From assembly GCA_015146655.1 (NCBI GenBank), contig VKHL01000003.1:124001-188000 (forward strand): a DNA stretch of 64,000 bases. The letters run 5' to 3'. Position 1 is the first letter of the stretch. Each line of letters starts with the position of its first letter. Source of the DNA: Ochromonas danica (taxonomy: Eukaryota > Sar > Chrysophyceae > Chromulinales > Chromulinaceae). A program made the translations under genes and the position numbers. Below the pieces are notes generated by a model. The model was not told the DNA's origin. It did not search any database and was given only the letters and a program-made list of their open reading frames with translations. Positions 54,146 to 64,000 of the stretch are shown one piece after another.

Positions 54146-54619
54146 ATCTAATTTGATCATGGGCAGTGGAATAGGAGAGTGGTGTGAGGTGCTTATGGTT
54201 CCCTTAGCATGACAATAGCTATTGAGTCTATTCTGTTCATTCGCTAGCATTCATTTCTTTCTGTGCCAGAGAAGGGAGAGATTGATTGATTTCTTTTTTT
54301 GCATCGTGCTCTCTCCCTCTTTTGATCTTTTGAGCAGGTTTGTATTGCCTTTGCCGTGGTCTATTGGGCAGAAGCAATTGTACTACATGGGATAGATACT
54401 AATAACTGTTACTACTGAATTGGGTAGTAAGTTCTGCTAGATCTAGACCCGATCATGTTTTTTTGAAAGTTACATGGTCATCTTAAGTTAACATTCCTTT
54501 GTCCCAAAAGCAGTTTATTGTCGAGGAACTATTTCTTAACTTAAGAAGACTTCGCAGCTTGGCTCTGGATCGAGTTGTTGTTATTGTTGGAATTAACTCA
54601 TTCGACTCTTGCTGGCATT
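54146..54619 (+). promoter_or_regulatory. Upstream region of ATG6
   Basis: 474 nt between two plus-strand genes. It has CTTAAGTTAA at 54482-54491 and its exact reverse complement TTAACTTAAG at 54536-54545. No gene is seen. Confidence 0.5.
54482..54545 (+). promoter_or_regulatory. Inverted pair of TTAACTTAAG elements before ATG6
   Basis: CTTAAGTTAA and TTAACTTAAG, perfect reverse complements with starts 54 nt apart; the second ends 74 nt before the start codon. Confidence 0.5.
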
Positions 54620-55842
54620 ATGGCACTGCCTGTGAAGAACTATTATGAGATCAACAGGTGAGGACCTCTCCTCCTCTTCCTCCTCCTCTCATTCTCTCTG
54701 ACCCGTCACTATTGTCTACTATGTGTTATTGTCTGTCACTGTCTGTCTCAGAGAGATTCTCTTCGATGAAGACCATCGCAATGCATTTGAGAAGGTACAT
54801 CCCCACCTCCTCCTCCTCCTCATTTCTTTCTCCTTCTCCTTCACAGCCCCTCTACTATCTCTCTGTCTCTATCTCTCTCTATTAGTGCATTGGATACTAT
54901 GGCCAAGGAGACACCACCACCACCACCTCCCACACTAAACAGCAGCCACAAGAGGAAGAGGAAAGTCTTTCTGTAGAGGAGATTGACTTAGAAATAGCTC
55001 GACTTGAAGCTGCTATCACCTCTCAGCAGCAGCACCGCCTTGCCCTGCAAGACCAGCGCACCACTCTAGCCCATGACCTCCACACTTCTCAATCACTAGC
55101 TGATGCTCTCTTAGCCTCTGTTAATGTCATTGAAGGTGAAGGTCAAGACCTTCTCGATGATCTCTTCACACTTCAAACTGAAACTTCTTCTTTAGAAGGG
55201 AAAGTAGAGAAGTACCTTCAACTTAATGATCTCAATGACTTCTTCTATATTTGGTATGCTGGTCCTTATGGAACGATTAATTCCTTTCGCTTAGGTAATA
55301 TGACGATTAAACCTATTGACTCAAGTGAGATCAATGCAGCATTAGGTCAAGCAGCACTTCTTGTCACTATCCTAGCTGAGCAGTTCTCCATGACCTTCAA
55401 AAGCTATGAGATACTTCCTATGAGTAGCTTTACACGGATTGTCAAATTGGAAAGTTCTGGTAGGAAGACCATCTATCCACTTCATCTTGAAGCAGCTGGC
55501 TTCACACTCTATCCGAAATGGAACTTTAATCAAGGTTTAATAGGGTTTTTAACGTGTTTATGGGAGTTGGGTGAGATGACAAGTGAAATGGACCCTACAT
55601 TAAGTATGCCTTATAAGATTGTCTTGGCAGAAGAGAAGATTGGAGATGTGAGCTTTGTCTATGGTCAAGACGATGTGACGTGGACCAAGGCGATGAAGTT
55701 CATGTTGTCTAATATCAAGTGGTTAGTAGCCTGGGCCACTAAGCATGGTGAGAGTCATCATCACTACCTTCAAGGCTCCTCCTCTTCTTCTTCTTCCTAT
55801 CCAAACAATAGTCGCTCAGTCAAGCAAGATCAGCAGCTCTGA
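54620..55842 (+). CDS. ATG6: Beclin-1/ATG6, short N-terminus
   Basis: Three exons: 54620..54657, 54752..54794 and 54886..55842; 345 aa. The middle is a Gln/Leu/Glu-rich coiled coil (about 55-150). The C-terminal half is the BARA/ECD domain: GPYGTINSFRLG, SSEINAALGQAALLV, LPMSSF, PLHLEAAGF and VTWTKAMKFMLSNIKWLVAW, all at the places seen in Beclin-1. Beclin is a core subunit of the Vps34 PI3-kinase complexes. Usual length is 420-550 aa; here the Cys-rich, BH3-type N-terminal part is missing and only ~50 unrelated residues (starting MALPVKNYYEIN) come before the coil. The two small first exons are less sure than the last. Confidence 0.83.
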
Positions 55843-56288
55843 GATGATGAAGTTAAATAATAACAGCAGCAGAGGTGATAGTCTAACATATAATTGAATA
55901 GGACATATCAATAATGTCTGCAGTGGTCTACGTTTGTTTGTTCCAAATAATAGTGTTTCTAACAATAAGAATTTTATGATGAGACTATTTCCTTTTGCAC
56001 GAGAATAGGGAGTCATAGTCTGTCACAAAGTTGATATTATTGATGCACACCAGTTGTGTTCTGAGGCTTGGCGAAGATTATTAGGTGGTCAGTTAAGGAA
56101 AGGTAATCTATAGTATAGTCCTTTGTGTTATGTTGTTCCACCATTCCATGGCACATTCCATTGCACATTCCATGACATGAAAAACTCCCCAACTATTGTT
56201 GTGTTGCGTGGTTAACTCTATTTTCGATTTATTTTCAGGCAACGATTGTCTTGTTGATGAGGCCTTCTGGTTGTAGTACCGACACTGA

Positions 56289-56735
56289 CCGAGGTTAATA
56301 CGGTAACAGTCGCGGCATTTCACCTGTAGGCTCAGTGAGTCTGATCGGGACGCTCGATGCGGCATTAATGTAGAGTTCCATGTGCTCATCATGGAACATA
56401 ATCGCCTTCTTCCATAACATAAAATACATATAGTTTGGGTGGGGGTGGGGGTGGGGTTGGGCGTTGGTATTACAATGAAGTAGCGACGTCTGACTCTCTG
56501 TTGGCTTTGTGATGACATAGCCAGTAGATGGATTTCCTAACAAACCCCCTGAAAGTGGCAAAATTAGAGAGGAGTCAATAATAGCAATGCCATGATGCAC
56601 AAGCAAGATGCGTTGTCCTACTCATTCCCATTCTCTTCTCTGAGCATATTTCATTAACAGTATTTCACAGTAAAAGGAAGTCTCTTCCAGACCTTCAAAC
56701 CAACAAAATGATCGAAGCAGCTAGCTTCTCCCTTC
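56289..56735 (-). pseudogene. Possible gene fragment on minus strand
   Basis: An acceptor-like TTTAG near 56741 opens a frame of about 40 codons (starts WNEKGEAS). A GTTAATG donor to a CTTTCAG acceptor (about 56553) then gives another ~85 in-frame codons, ending in LTEPTGEMPRLLPY and a stop near 56300. The text looks protein-like (MLWKKAIMFHDEHMELY) but no start codon, family or upstream exon was found. It may be a broken or partial gene, or chance. Confidence 0.22.
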
Positions 56736-56815
56736 TCATTCCATGCTAAAGGAAATGTAGTTTATGCTTTTCTTGTGGATGAGGGAAAGAGGAATTGTGA
56801 AAACGCCATGACCAT

Positions 56816-56896
56816 CACATCATATCATATCATATCATATCATATCATATCATATCATATCATATCATATCATATCATATCATATCATATCATATC
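56816..56896 (+). repeat. (CATAT)n pentanucleotide array
   Basis: About 15 CATAT units followed by CAGAT variants. Confidence 0.95.
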
Positions 56897-57082
56897 AGAT
56901 CAGATCATAGCAGAGGTGACCATCATATCATATTATATACTACCCTATCTACACCAACACTATGAAGATGCCGGACTAAAACAGAAGAGCTGAACATGGA
57001 TGATGAGCAAAGAGCATATTACTATGACTAGATGTTATAGCATCTAGACGTCATAATAAGGCATTACAAGTCAATCCGTCAA

Positions 57083-58717
57083 CTAGTTTCCCCCATCTTT
57101 AGTCCAGTGATGATACTTCTTGTTGAACTTCCAACCGCATCTACTTTGAATGACAACGACTTCTCCCTTTTCCAGGGTAGAGGACCACTTCACCTTATCT
57201 TGTGCCATTATATTATCCAAGCTCTCCGCACTAACTGAATGATGGATGCTCAGGTATACCTCCTTCAGACTTACGTGTCTAGATGCTGCCAGAAGGCTCT
57301 CCAATCCACACCAACAGCCCCATAACCTCTTAAGCATCTGGCATGCCTCAATAATCTTGCTGGAAAGCTTATCAGCATAGTGGAAGTTATGCAAGGTGGA
57401 ATTATCAACCGTGACAACCATCTCTGTCAGGCTCTTCGCATGTTCTGTGATGGCTATCAAAGCGGCATCAGTGTAACTGCGGTCTATCTCAAAGTCTAAA
57501 TTGTTCAAATGCGGAAGATCTTGCAGCATAGCGATTAAGGAGGCCTCGGATGCAGAAGTATCCACGCCAATCTGGTACGGCTCGAGCATGGACTTCTGAT
57601 TCCCCACTGGATGATAGTTGACTGCTCTCGATAGTCGTAAAGTCACCTGCTTGTACTGTCTTCTTCTCAGTACATGAGACAAACACACTACCCAATCTTC
57701 AATGGAATCCTTCACCACTATAGACACAAGGCGTTTCATCTCATCTACGACGATAGTTCCAATAATAGACACACACTGGAGATGTGGACATAGATCATAG
57801 CAAAGACACAGATTCTCTCCACTGCATGGATTAGAGGTTGTTAAGCGAGTCAACTTTGGACATGATGTTGCCACCGAGACCAAGAAATCGTCTCCATCGA
57901 GGCTATTAGATGATGTCCCGTTTGTGGACCAAATCTGCAGGGTATCCAATGATTTTCCAGCTGAAGCAAGATTTGTCATGATGGAAAGTATCATCTGTGA
58001 AGGAATCTGTTTGGCGTAGATGACATGCAATACCTTCGGATGAATCTGCATGTCGAAGAGTATGGATACCATTGGCTCCGTCTTTTCATCTGACCAGATA
58101 AGATAGAAATCTGTTAGGCTGGTGGCATGCTTTGCCAGGAGGCGTGCAATGACATTGCTATGGCATGAGGCTGCTATCGAAGAGAACTCAACGAGAGAAT
58201 TCTCTCTTATCGTTTTTTCTAAGACTTGAAAGATGCTTTCACCGAGATACTTAGATCGTGTATCACTGCTTGGGTTAAACCGTACCGTCACTTTTCGTAG
58301 ATTTTGACAATGACCTAAGAAGAGTGAGAGATTGCTTTCTAAATGACAACCATCAGAGAGGTTGTAGCTATTCCTACTTGTCTCAATCGACATGGATTGT
58401 AAAACTGGACAGTATGACTCTAAGTTTAACTCTTCCATAAGATCGTGCAAGACAGTCAGTCTTAAAGGAAATTCTTCCACACAAAATACAACACATCTCC
58501 CCAACCACAGATAGAATTTCCTCATTTGCTCGTCAGACATTCTGCTATCTACTCTATTTCTCTCTTTTCTAAGATCTGTCAAGGAAGACAACCAATCCTC
58601 TCGAACACTCTTTCCAACACAGGCGATATCCAATGTTGACAGATCCTTCCATCCCATCCACTCTGAATATACACTGTGAAGAATATCTCCAGGTAACTTC
58701 CACATAACACTCTTCAC
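57083..58717 (-). CDS. F-box/LRR-like protein
   Basis: Single exon, 544 aa. The N-terminus (LPGDILHSVYSEWMGWKDLS) matches the start of an F-box, the Skp1-binding motif of SCF ubiquitin ligases, though it is degenerate after ~40 residues. The rest contains irregular leucine-rich segments (LESNLSLFLGHCQNLRKV, LTRLTTSNP, LPHLNNLDFEI, LTEMVVTVDN), about 25-30 residues apart, as in substrate-binding LRRs. Such proteins choose targets for ubiquitination. The target is unknown. The C-terminus has a short WKFNKKYHHWTKDG tail. Lineage-specific F-box/LRR families are common in protists, and I do not recognise an orthologue. Confidence 0.65.
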   Translation of the reverse strand: MKSVMWKLPGDILHSVYSEWMGWKDLSTLDIACVGKSVREDWLSSLTDLRKERNRVDSRMSDEQMRKFYLWLGRCVVFCVEEFPLRLTVLHDLMEELNLESYCPVLQSMSIETSRNSYNLSDGCHLESNLSLFLGHCQNLRKVTVRFNPSSDTRSKYLGESIFQVLEKTIRENSLVEFSSIAASCHSNVIARLLAKHATSLTDFYLIWSDEKTEPMVSILFDMQIHPKVLHVIYAKQIPSQMILSIMTNLASAGKSLDTLQIWSTNGTSSNSLDGDDFLVSVATSCPKLTRLTTSNPCSGENLCLCYDLCPHLQCVSIIGTIVVDEMKRLVSIVVKDSIEDWVVCLSHVLRRRQYKQVTLRLSRAVNYHPVGNQKSMLEPYQIGVDTSASEASLIAMLQDLPHLNNLDFEIDRSYTDAALIAITEHAKSLTEMVVTVDNSTLHNFHYADKLSSKIIEACQMLKRLWGCWCGLESLLAASRHVSLKEVYLSIHHSVSAESLDNIMAQDKVKWSSTLEKGEVVVIQSRCGWKFNKKYHHWTKDGGN

Positions 58718-59153
58718 TTCTTCTCAAAAACAACCACCAGGTACAGTACTGTACTATAGTCTAGTTGACAAGGTGAAGCAAACGAGTGGTGAGGGATCTG
58801 ATTCACTTTTGTTTTGTTATGGATTCCACACTTCCATGCTAGATTTCCATGGAACTTTGTGTCGTGTGTTTGTGTTTGTGTGTTTGTGTTTGTGTTTGTG
58901 TTTGTGTTTGTGTCGCAGTGTGTTTGTGTTTGTGTTTGTGTTTGTGTTTGTGTTTGTGTTTGTGTTTGTGTTTGTGTTTGTGTTTGTATTTGTATTTGTG
59001 TTTGTGTTTGTGTTTGTGTTTGTGTTTGTGTTTGTGTCGCAGTGTGTTTGTTGGTGTTGTGGTGGAAGTGGAAGCGTTGGATTTCTTGTTGACCTGGGAA
59101 TCATCGCATTGCATGACATTTATTACATTTATTACATTGACCACTACAAGAAG
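58718..59153. other. Divergent spacer dominated by a GTGTTT array
   Basis: The space between the F-box and guanylate kinase genes is mainly the hexanucleotide array. It contains no gene of its own, although all plus-strand frames stay open through the array. Confidence 0.5.
58861..59050 (+). repeat. (GTGTTT)n hexanucleotide array
   Basis: About 28 units. The interruption TGTCGCAGTG occurs twice, at 58911 and 59035, 124 nt apart, indicating that a block of the array was duplicated as a whole. Confidence 0.95.
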
Positions 59154-59298
59154 ATGCCCTACCACCAGTCAAGTACACTAGGTCTCTATCTCCTCTTCTT
59201 ACTCTTCTCTCCTGAGATCTCTTGTCTCTTCAATTTGCCAACTTCTCATCATCCTCATCATCATCATCATCCCATCACCCAATGGTTCCGATCATCAC

Positions 59299-59369
<71 letters not shown>

Positions 59370-59830
59370 GGGATAATGACCTTGTTTAGCACCTCTTCCT
59401 CCACCTCCCCATCTACCACTACTAATAGAGAAGCTGTTCGTGAAGAATTAGAAGACTTAGCTAATCCCATTCTCAATGTTGACTTTGTTCATAAAGTACT
59501 AGAAGACTGGTCACGTCCTTTACCTAAGAGTTATGCTTATCGTCCTCTTGTCATTGTGGGTCCTAGTGGCGTTGGAAAAGGAAGACTAACACGTGCTCTA
59601 CTGGCTGATTACAAGCGCTTCTTTGAGAAGGTCATCACTCATACAACACGTCCAGCACGTCCTGGTGAGATTGCTGACTCACATTATCATTTTGTCTCTT
59701 ATGCAACTTTTCAAGCTTTACAACAACAACAACAACACCATCAACATGAACAACAACAACGACAACAAGAGAAGAAGTCAACAAACAACATAACAGATGA
59801 TGATAATGATAATGATGATGAAGTAGTACC

Positions 59831-59866
<36 letters not shown>

Positions 59867-60310
59867 GCAGCAGCAGCAGCAGCAGGAAGGATATTTTTTG
59901 GAAAATGCCACTGTACATGGTCATTCTTATGGAATCTCACGATCAGCATGGCAAGTAGTAGAAGAGAAAGGTAAAATCCCTCTATTAGAGATTGATATAC
60001 AAGGTGCCAAGACTTTGAAGTCATTAGAACAAGAGCTAAAGATTGATCCTATTTACTTCTTCATTGCTCCACCTTCTATTGAACAACTACGAGAACGATT
60101 ACTATTACGAGGTTCTGAGACTCATGAAGAGATTGAATTACGATTAAAGAATGCTAAAGAAGAGATTATTCAAGCTAAACATAGTGTATCTTTATTTCAT
60201 GAATATCTTGTTAATGATCAAATGAATGTGACAATTAACACTTTCTTTCGACTTGTTCGTGATCAGTAAGTCTTCTCACTGCCCTTTTTAGTAGACTTGA
60301 TGTTACATCT

Positions 60311-60349
<39 letters not shown>

Positions 60350-60557
60350 CTATCCGGCGTTACCTTCTGCAGCACAAATTCGAAAACTTCAACGAACTTT
60401 GCGGTTGATCAAACTCAAAGCATCACAACACGAAGCTGGAGGGGAAGAGAAGACACAACAATCATCTTTAGACTCAATCAAGACAGACGCTTCCCCCATG
60501 ACAACAACAGAAGTTGAGAACAAGGATAGAGACCAGAAGAGGAATAATGATCAATGA
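59154..60557 (+). CDS. GUK1: Guanylate kinase with poly-Gln insertion
   Basis: Two exons, 59154..60265 and 60350..60557, intron 84 nt, 439 aa from this start; a second Met at 59376 would give 365 aa. The enzyme makes GDP from GMP with ATP. Seen: P-loop GPSGVGKGRL (from about residue 136), HTTRPARPGE and HYHFVS of the GMP-binding part, then a ~75-residue insert of Gln, Asn and Asp, then GYFLENATVHGHSYGIS, IPLLEIDIQGAK, FIAPPS and the lid region. The longer N-terminus has a hydrophobic stretch (LGLYLLFLLF) and a poly-Thr run; it could be a targeting leader or be untranslated. The second exon adds a conserved helix and a Lys/Gln-rich tail. Confidence 0.85.
59300..59369 (+). repeat. (ACT)n run, poly-Thr if translated
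   Basis: About 23 ACT units just before the Met at 59376. Confidence 0.95.
59830..59886 (+). repeat. (CAA)n(CAG)n run coding poly-Gln inside guanylate kinase
   Basis: About 12 CAA then 6 CAG codons, 18 Gln in a row, within the GMP-binding subdomain. Confidence 0.95.
60312..60347 (+). repeat. (TG)n tract abutting an intron acceptor
   Basis: Eighteen TG units run directly into the TAG acceptor of guanylate kinase exon 2, taking the place of a pyrimidine tract. Confidence 0.95.
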
Positions 60558-61412
60558 AGTGAAGTGAAGTGAAGTGAAGTGGGAGAGTATCAACAGACAG
60601 TGCTAGACTGCTGTGGACATATCAACATTGTAATTGCACATCAATAAGTGTTCTAACTAGACTAGCCGTAGATCAGGTGGAAACAAAATACTAGTATGTA
60701 TTTAATCTTAAATTAAGGCAAGCATTCAAAAGCAACAAGTTTTGATCGTTTTGGTTACAAGTCGGTTTAATCGACCACACCATATTGATTGATAAAGAAA
60801 GGAAAACTCTTCTCCATCCAAAAAGCAGTCATTAATTCAATATAGTAACTTATACTAATAACTAATACTAGTCTAGTACTTGTATAAATCAAGGCAGCCA
60901 GCCACTAGCTTCCTCTGCCAAGGACTTGTAGTCATCGCTATCATATTGCAAATCGTACGAAGAGAAGAGCAAAGAGCTTGTGATATGATTAGGCCAACAA
61001 GAAGAAGAAGAAGATGGCGTGCAAAAAGAGCAAGAAGTTGTCTATATAATCGGGGTAACTTGGGATAGAATGGAAGAGGAGGATCAATCGCATTGCTGCC
61101 TATGGCCAAATGAAAAAAGAAGAGAAATTAATAATTGTTATCCGAATTGTCCAAGAATTGGATGATCGGATAGCAAGACCAAGCAATAGGCAAACAAACG
61201 AGTAGGGATAGAAAGAGAAAGGTAACAAAGGGGGAAAAGGGGGAGAGTCCCCGAGAGACCCTACAAAAGGTTTGTTGATCTAGAATATTGTTGATAAAGC
61301 AGAATGAAGCTGCTGGTAACAAGTAGTAAGTGCTCCAAGATAAAGAGGAAAATGGAAATAAAGTTGTGCAGACTAAGCAGCTGCAGACACAGTCCAGTCG
61401 TTGATACATGAT

Positions 61413-61448
<36 letters not shown>

Positions 61449-61483
61449 GAGAGAGAGAGAGAGCAGCAGTCAGTACATTACGT
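60558..61483. other. Convergent spacer with a possible small minus-strand exon
   Basis: 926 nt between guanylate kinase and the second EF-hand gene. One minus-strand stretch, 61041..60889, follows an acceptor-like ATATAG and ends in a stop after YDSDDYKSLAEEASGWLP, which looks protein-like; I could not attach it to a start. A (GAT)n/(GA)n array lies at 61412-61463. Nothing else was recognised. Confidence 0.35.
61412..61463 (+). repeat. (GAT)n then (GA)n microsatellite
   Basis: About twelve GAT units followed by eight GA units, 20 nt beyond the stop of the second EF-hand gene. Confidence 0.95.
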
Positions 61484-63226
61484 CTACCAGGTCACTTTGG
61501 CAATATCTTGCAAACCTTGCTTTTGCACTGCTTTCTCAATTGAAGGCAAAGAATAGCGCATGGTACCCAAATCATCTCTTAGCATAACCTCATCCTCCTC
61601 GCCATTGCTTTTCGTGACGGTCACACGAAGATTGACAGGAGTGGTGGCACGGGCACGACTGAACAAGAAAGCTTTGGGACTAGAAATATTCATCGAAGAC
61701 ATTTCTTCCACAGAGTTGGGGGAACGCTTATCGAAGCTGCTCTTGCTAGGCGAACCTAGTCCTCCACTGCCTCTTCGAGCTGCGGTATTGACTCGAGCCA
61801 CTGCTGGAGGTGCTGTGGCGGGTGGAGCGAAAGTCGAAGAAGAGCTAACCTCAGCAGGAAGAAGCCAAGATGACATCAAGAAGCTCTCGAAAGCACGATT
61901 GCCCTCTATGGCCAAAGAGATCCAACGATAGTAGTCCAAGAAGGCAGCCCATGTAACACATCCCGCAGGAGCACGTCGTTGCACATCATGTGCCTCCATA
62001 TAATCCAACACAGTCAAGGCATCATTGATTGGGGCAGGAGAAGGAGTGGTTGCAATGGTTGAAACAACAGAAGAAGAAGAGAGTTCAGTGGGAGAAGAAG
62101 GTGAATGCAGCTTGCGTGGACTTGTTGATAAAGAAGGAAGATGGTGTGCAGAGAGAGGTGTACGGTAACAAGCCTTAAGCTGTCTAGCAGAGATATATCC
62201 TCTGCCTTCACTATCCATGCGATCAAAGACAGCTCGTACCAATCGCTTACGACTTAATTCCATGTTACGCTAGACACAATAACAAACACAAAGTTAGACA
62301 AAACAGCTTGTCGCACACATACACCCAAACACCCAAACACACACACACAAATAGAACACACATACAACAAACGCACACACACACACTGTCACTCTCTCGC
62401 TTACCTTGAGATGATTGAGAAAGCTCTTGGCATTGACCATATCATTCTCTGGTCCAGAATTACGATCACAATAGAGATCATTACCAAAGTTATTCTCACT
62501 ACTATTATTAGCATTACTACGAGTCTCACTTAGAGAACCAATCTCATCTAATAAAGCAGCAAAGTCAACTTGTCGGACTTTTCTTCCTGTACGTGGAAGA
62601 ATCTGTTCCATCATATCAGCTTTTAATACCAGACCTTCACCATCTAGAGAAGGTAATCTCATAACAGCACGATAGTAACGTAATCCAAGATATTCATTAC
62701 TACCACATAATGCTTGTCGAATAGTCAAGAGGGTATTCTGACTATTAGGAGATAACACATTATAAGGTGGTACTTTATAAAGCATCATAGCAAATTCTTT
62801 ACAATCAATATGACCAATCATATCATCATCATAACGATTAAATAATTCTTCTGCTTCATTTTGTAAAGTAACAATATTAAATTGAATTAAAAATTCCAAA
62901 AAATCAGGGAAATTAATATAACCATGATTATTCTTATCATGAAATCGTAAGAGATGAAACATATGTCTTAATTTACCATATTCAGCAGCAAATCCACATT
63001 TAATTTCTGCTTTAGCAAGAATGGTAGATTCCAATGTATCGATCTTCTCTTTCATAAGTTGTTGAGAGGATTTTAATTGAGAAGGAGAAGTGGGAATGGA
63101 TAAAAATGGATTAGAAGTGATTTTATCCGCTGGAGAACGAGGTGCTCCTATTTGATCTAATTGATCTTCTAACATCATCTTCTTGGTGCGATGATGCATT
63201 ACGAGGGGAGTCATCTTACTGGACAT
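61484..63226 (-). CDS. EF-hand protein, calcyphosine-like layout
   Basis: Two exons, 63226..62405 and 62269..61484, intron 135 nt, 535 aa. Several EF-hand-like units are visible: HDKNNHGYINFPDF and YDDDMIGHIDCKEF in the first half (about 95-150), a degenerate one near SLDGEGLVLKADM, and MDSEGRGYISARQL after the intron. Some loops lack the usual acidic last position, so not all will bind calcium. The C-terminal part is Ser/Pro/Ala-rich, then ends in a conserved-looking block (VNLRVTVTKSNGEEDEV). The spread of EF-hands over a long protein resembles calcyphosine-type or flagellar calcium sensors. The intron has a (CACACA) run. No orthologue named. Confidence 0.78.
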
Positions 63227-63668
63227 GATGATGACCAGGAGATGAAAAGAGATTAATAGAGAGAGAAATTAAAAGAGGAAGGGGAAAAGCAATTCAAGCA
63301 ATCAAATCAAGTCAAGAGAGAAATATTTCAAGTCAAAGGTGAGGATTGCTTTCTCTCAATCAAGTCTAGACCAGATTGATTGGATTCTGATTGTGTTTGT
63401 TGTTGTTCTTGTCGTATGCAGCCTGTGCAGAGTGAGTCAAACACAGCACAGGGGCAGGGCAGGCAATCCTCCCTTGACACACAGACACGCCACATGGAAT
63501 TGGGTGGAGTGACCGTGGAATGAAATGGAATGGAATGGTAATGGAATGGACATCTCCCAATCTGTTTTGTTAATTGAACTGACTGAATCCATCACAAGCA
63601 TGTATTTAAGGCAAAAAGAGAGAAACTAACACAACTAATAGTGAATTGATTGACTAGACTTTGCAATG
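63227..63668. promoter_or_regulatory. Upstream region of the second EF-hand gene
   Basis: 442 nt with GGAATG words repeated near 63505-63550. It also holds the 3' UTR of the last gene. No other gene is seen. Confidence 0.35.
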
Positions 63669-64000
63669 CTAATTCAAGCTGATTATACCTGGTCTGAGAT
63701 AGACGTGAAAGATAGGAATGAAGACATCATTATATTTGATTCTTTGTTTCATCCTCATCCTGGGAGCGTACTGCCTTGCTACTGAATCGCTGCTATCCAC
63801 CGTACTGAGGGCCTGACCTACTTCACAAAGTGGGGAGTCCACTTTGGGTCTGGCCAACCGTTTGCGAGTATCATGCTATCAATATGTGAATAGCTAACTA
63901 AGCACAAGTATGAAGATGTGCGTCTGATTTCGTTTGGGAGAAGAATGGAGGTTCCTATGGCCATTACCTGACCCCACAGACGCAGCCCAGTATATCCTGT
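63669..64000 (-). CDS. 3' end of an unidentified gene (runs off the right edge)
   Basis: Two exons are proposed: 64000..63968 (partial, reading TGYTGLRLWGQ) and 63875..63669, intron 92 nt with GTAATG donor and GATAG acceptor. The last exon gives 68 residues, basic in the middle (RMRMKQRIK) and ending YLRPGIISLN before the stop. The edge motif G-x-T-G-L-R-x-W is reminiscent of METTL21/FAM86-type methyltransferases, but the rest does not support this enough to name it. Confidence 0.35.

Larger units (their letters stand above)
55843..57082. other. Long spacer between ATG6 and the F-box gene
   Basis: 1.24 kb. It contains a G-rich strand (GGGTGGGGGTGGGG at about 56438-56458), a CATAT pentanucleotide array, and a weak candidate minus-strand gene fragment. 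Nothing else was recognised. Confidence 0.5.

Noticed and set aside
56775-56993. Replication origin or hairpin at the CATAT array
   Set aside because: Simple pentanucleotide repeat; no other support.
58773-59153. Val/Phe and Cys/Leu open frames through the GTGTTT array
   Set aside because: Any frame of this hexamer is open; no start context or family.

Overview
The window is nuclear DNA of a unicellular eukaryote, most likely a photosynthetic flagellate of the stramenopile (ochrophyte) lineage, perhaps chrysophyte-like. The evidence is: genes packed with short GT-AG introns (mostly 60-110 nt); a ferredoxin-like protein with a signal peptide followed by an AF motif, the bipartite signal of secondary red plastids; an IP3-receptor channel; EF-hand proteins of a kind found in flagellates; and two secreted EGF proteins resembling stramenopile mastigoneme (flagellar hair) proteins. 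The lineage call is from recall of families and was not tested by search.

Layout, left to right: 3' part of an IP3 receptor (+); PRP8, six exons (-); a possible exon relic near 11.2-11.6 kb; a SET/MYND methyltransferase (-); an EF-hand protein (+); a secreted or plastid PAPKVE-repeat protein (-); splicing factor SF1 (+); mastigoneme-like EGF/beta-solenoid/S74 gene A (+); ubiquitin-eS31 (+); its paralogue gene B, inverted (-); a GT61 glycosyltransferase (-); an ENTH/ANTH protein with an apparent signal peptide (+); PSTK (-); casein kinase 2 alpha (+); ATG13 (+); WBP11 (-); ORC1 (+); a small two-TM protein (-); a saccharopine-dehydrogenase-like oxidoreductase (-); a plastid ferredoxin-like protein (+); a mitochondrial-type ClpB/Hsp78 (-); a PTPDC1-like phosphatase (+); a short Beclin-1/ATG6 (+); an F-box/LRR-like protein (-); guanylate kinase with a poly-Gln insert (+); a second EF-hand protein (-); and the 3' end of an unknown gene (-). 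Nearly all genes were joined from exons by checking that splice phases close in frame.

The most unusual part is 19.4-30.1 kb. Two secreted proteins point towards each other across a ubiquitin-ribosomal gene. Each has a signal peptide, mastigoneme-type EGF modules, a long Gly-Gly repeat region resembling a beta-solenoid fibre, and a C-terminal S74 (endosialidase/MYRF-type) self-cleaving trimerisation chaperone with an intact Ser-x4-Lys dyad. Two segments, the second EGF exon with part of its intron and the S74 domain, are almost identical at DNA level between the genes while the regions between them have diverged, a pattern expected of gene conversion between inverted copies. A GT61 glycosyltransferase, a superfamily that includes the EGF-domain O-GlcNAc transferase EOGT, lies next to gene B. 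I suggest, as inference, a surface-fibre module made by a phage-tailspike-like assembly route.

Other themes: three splicing genes (PRP8, SF1, WBP11), two autophagy genes (ATG13, ATG6), a recurring decamer TTAACTTAAG 40-110 bp upstream of several start codons, and heavy microsatellite load in introns, spacers and even coding sequence.
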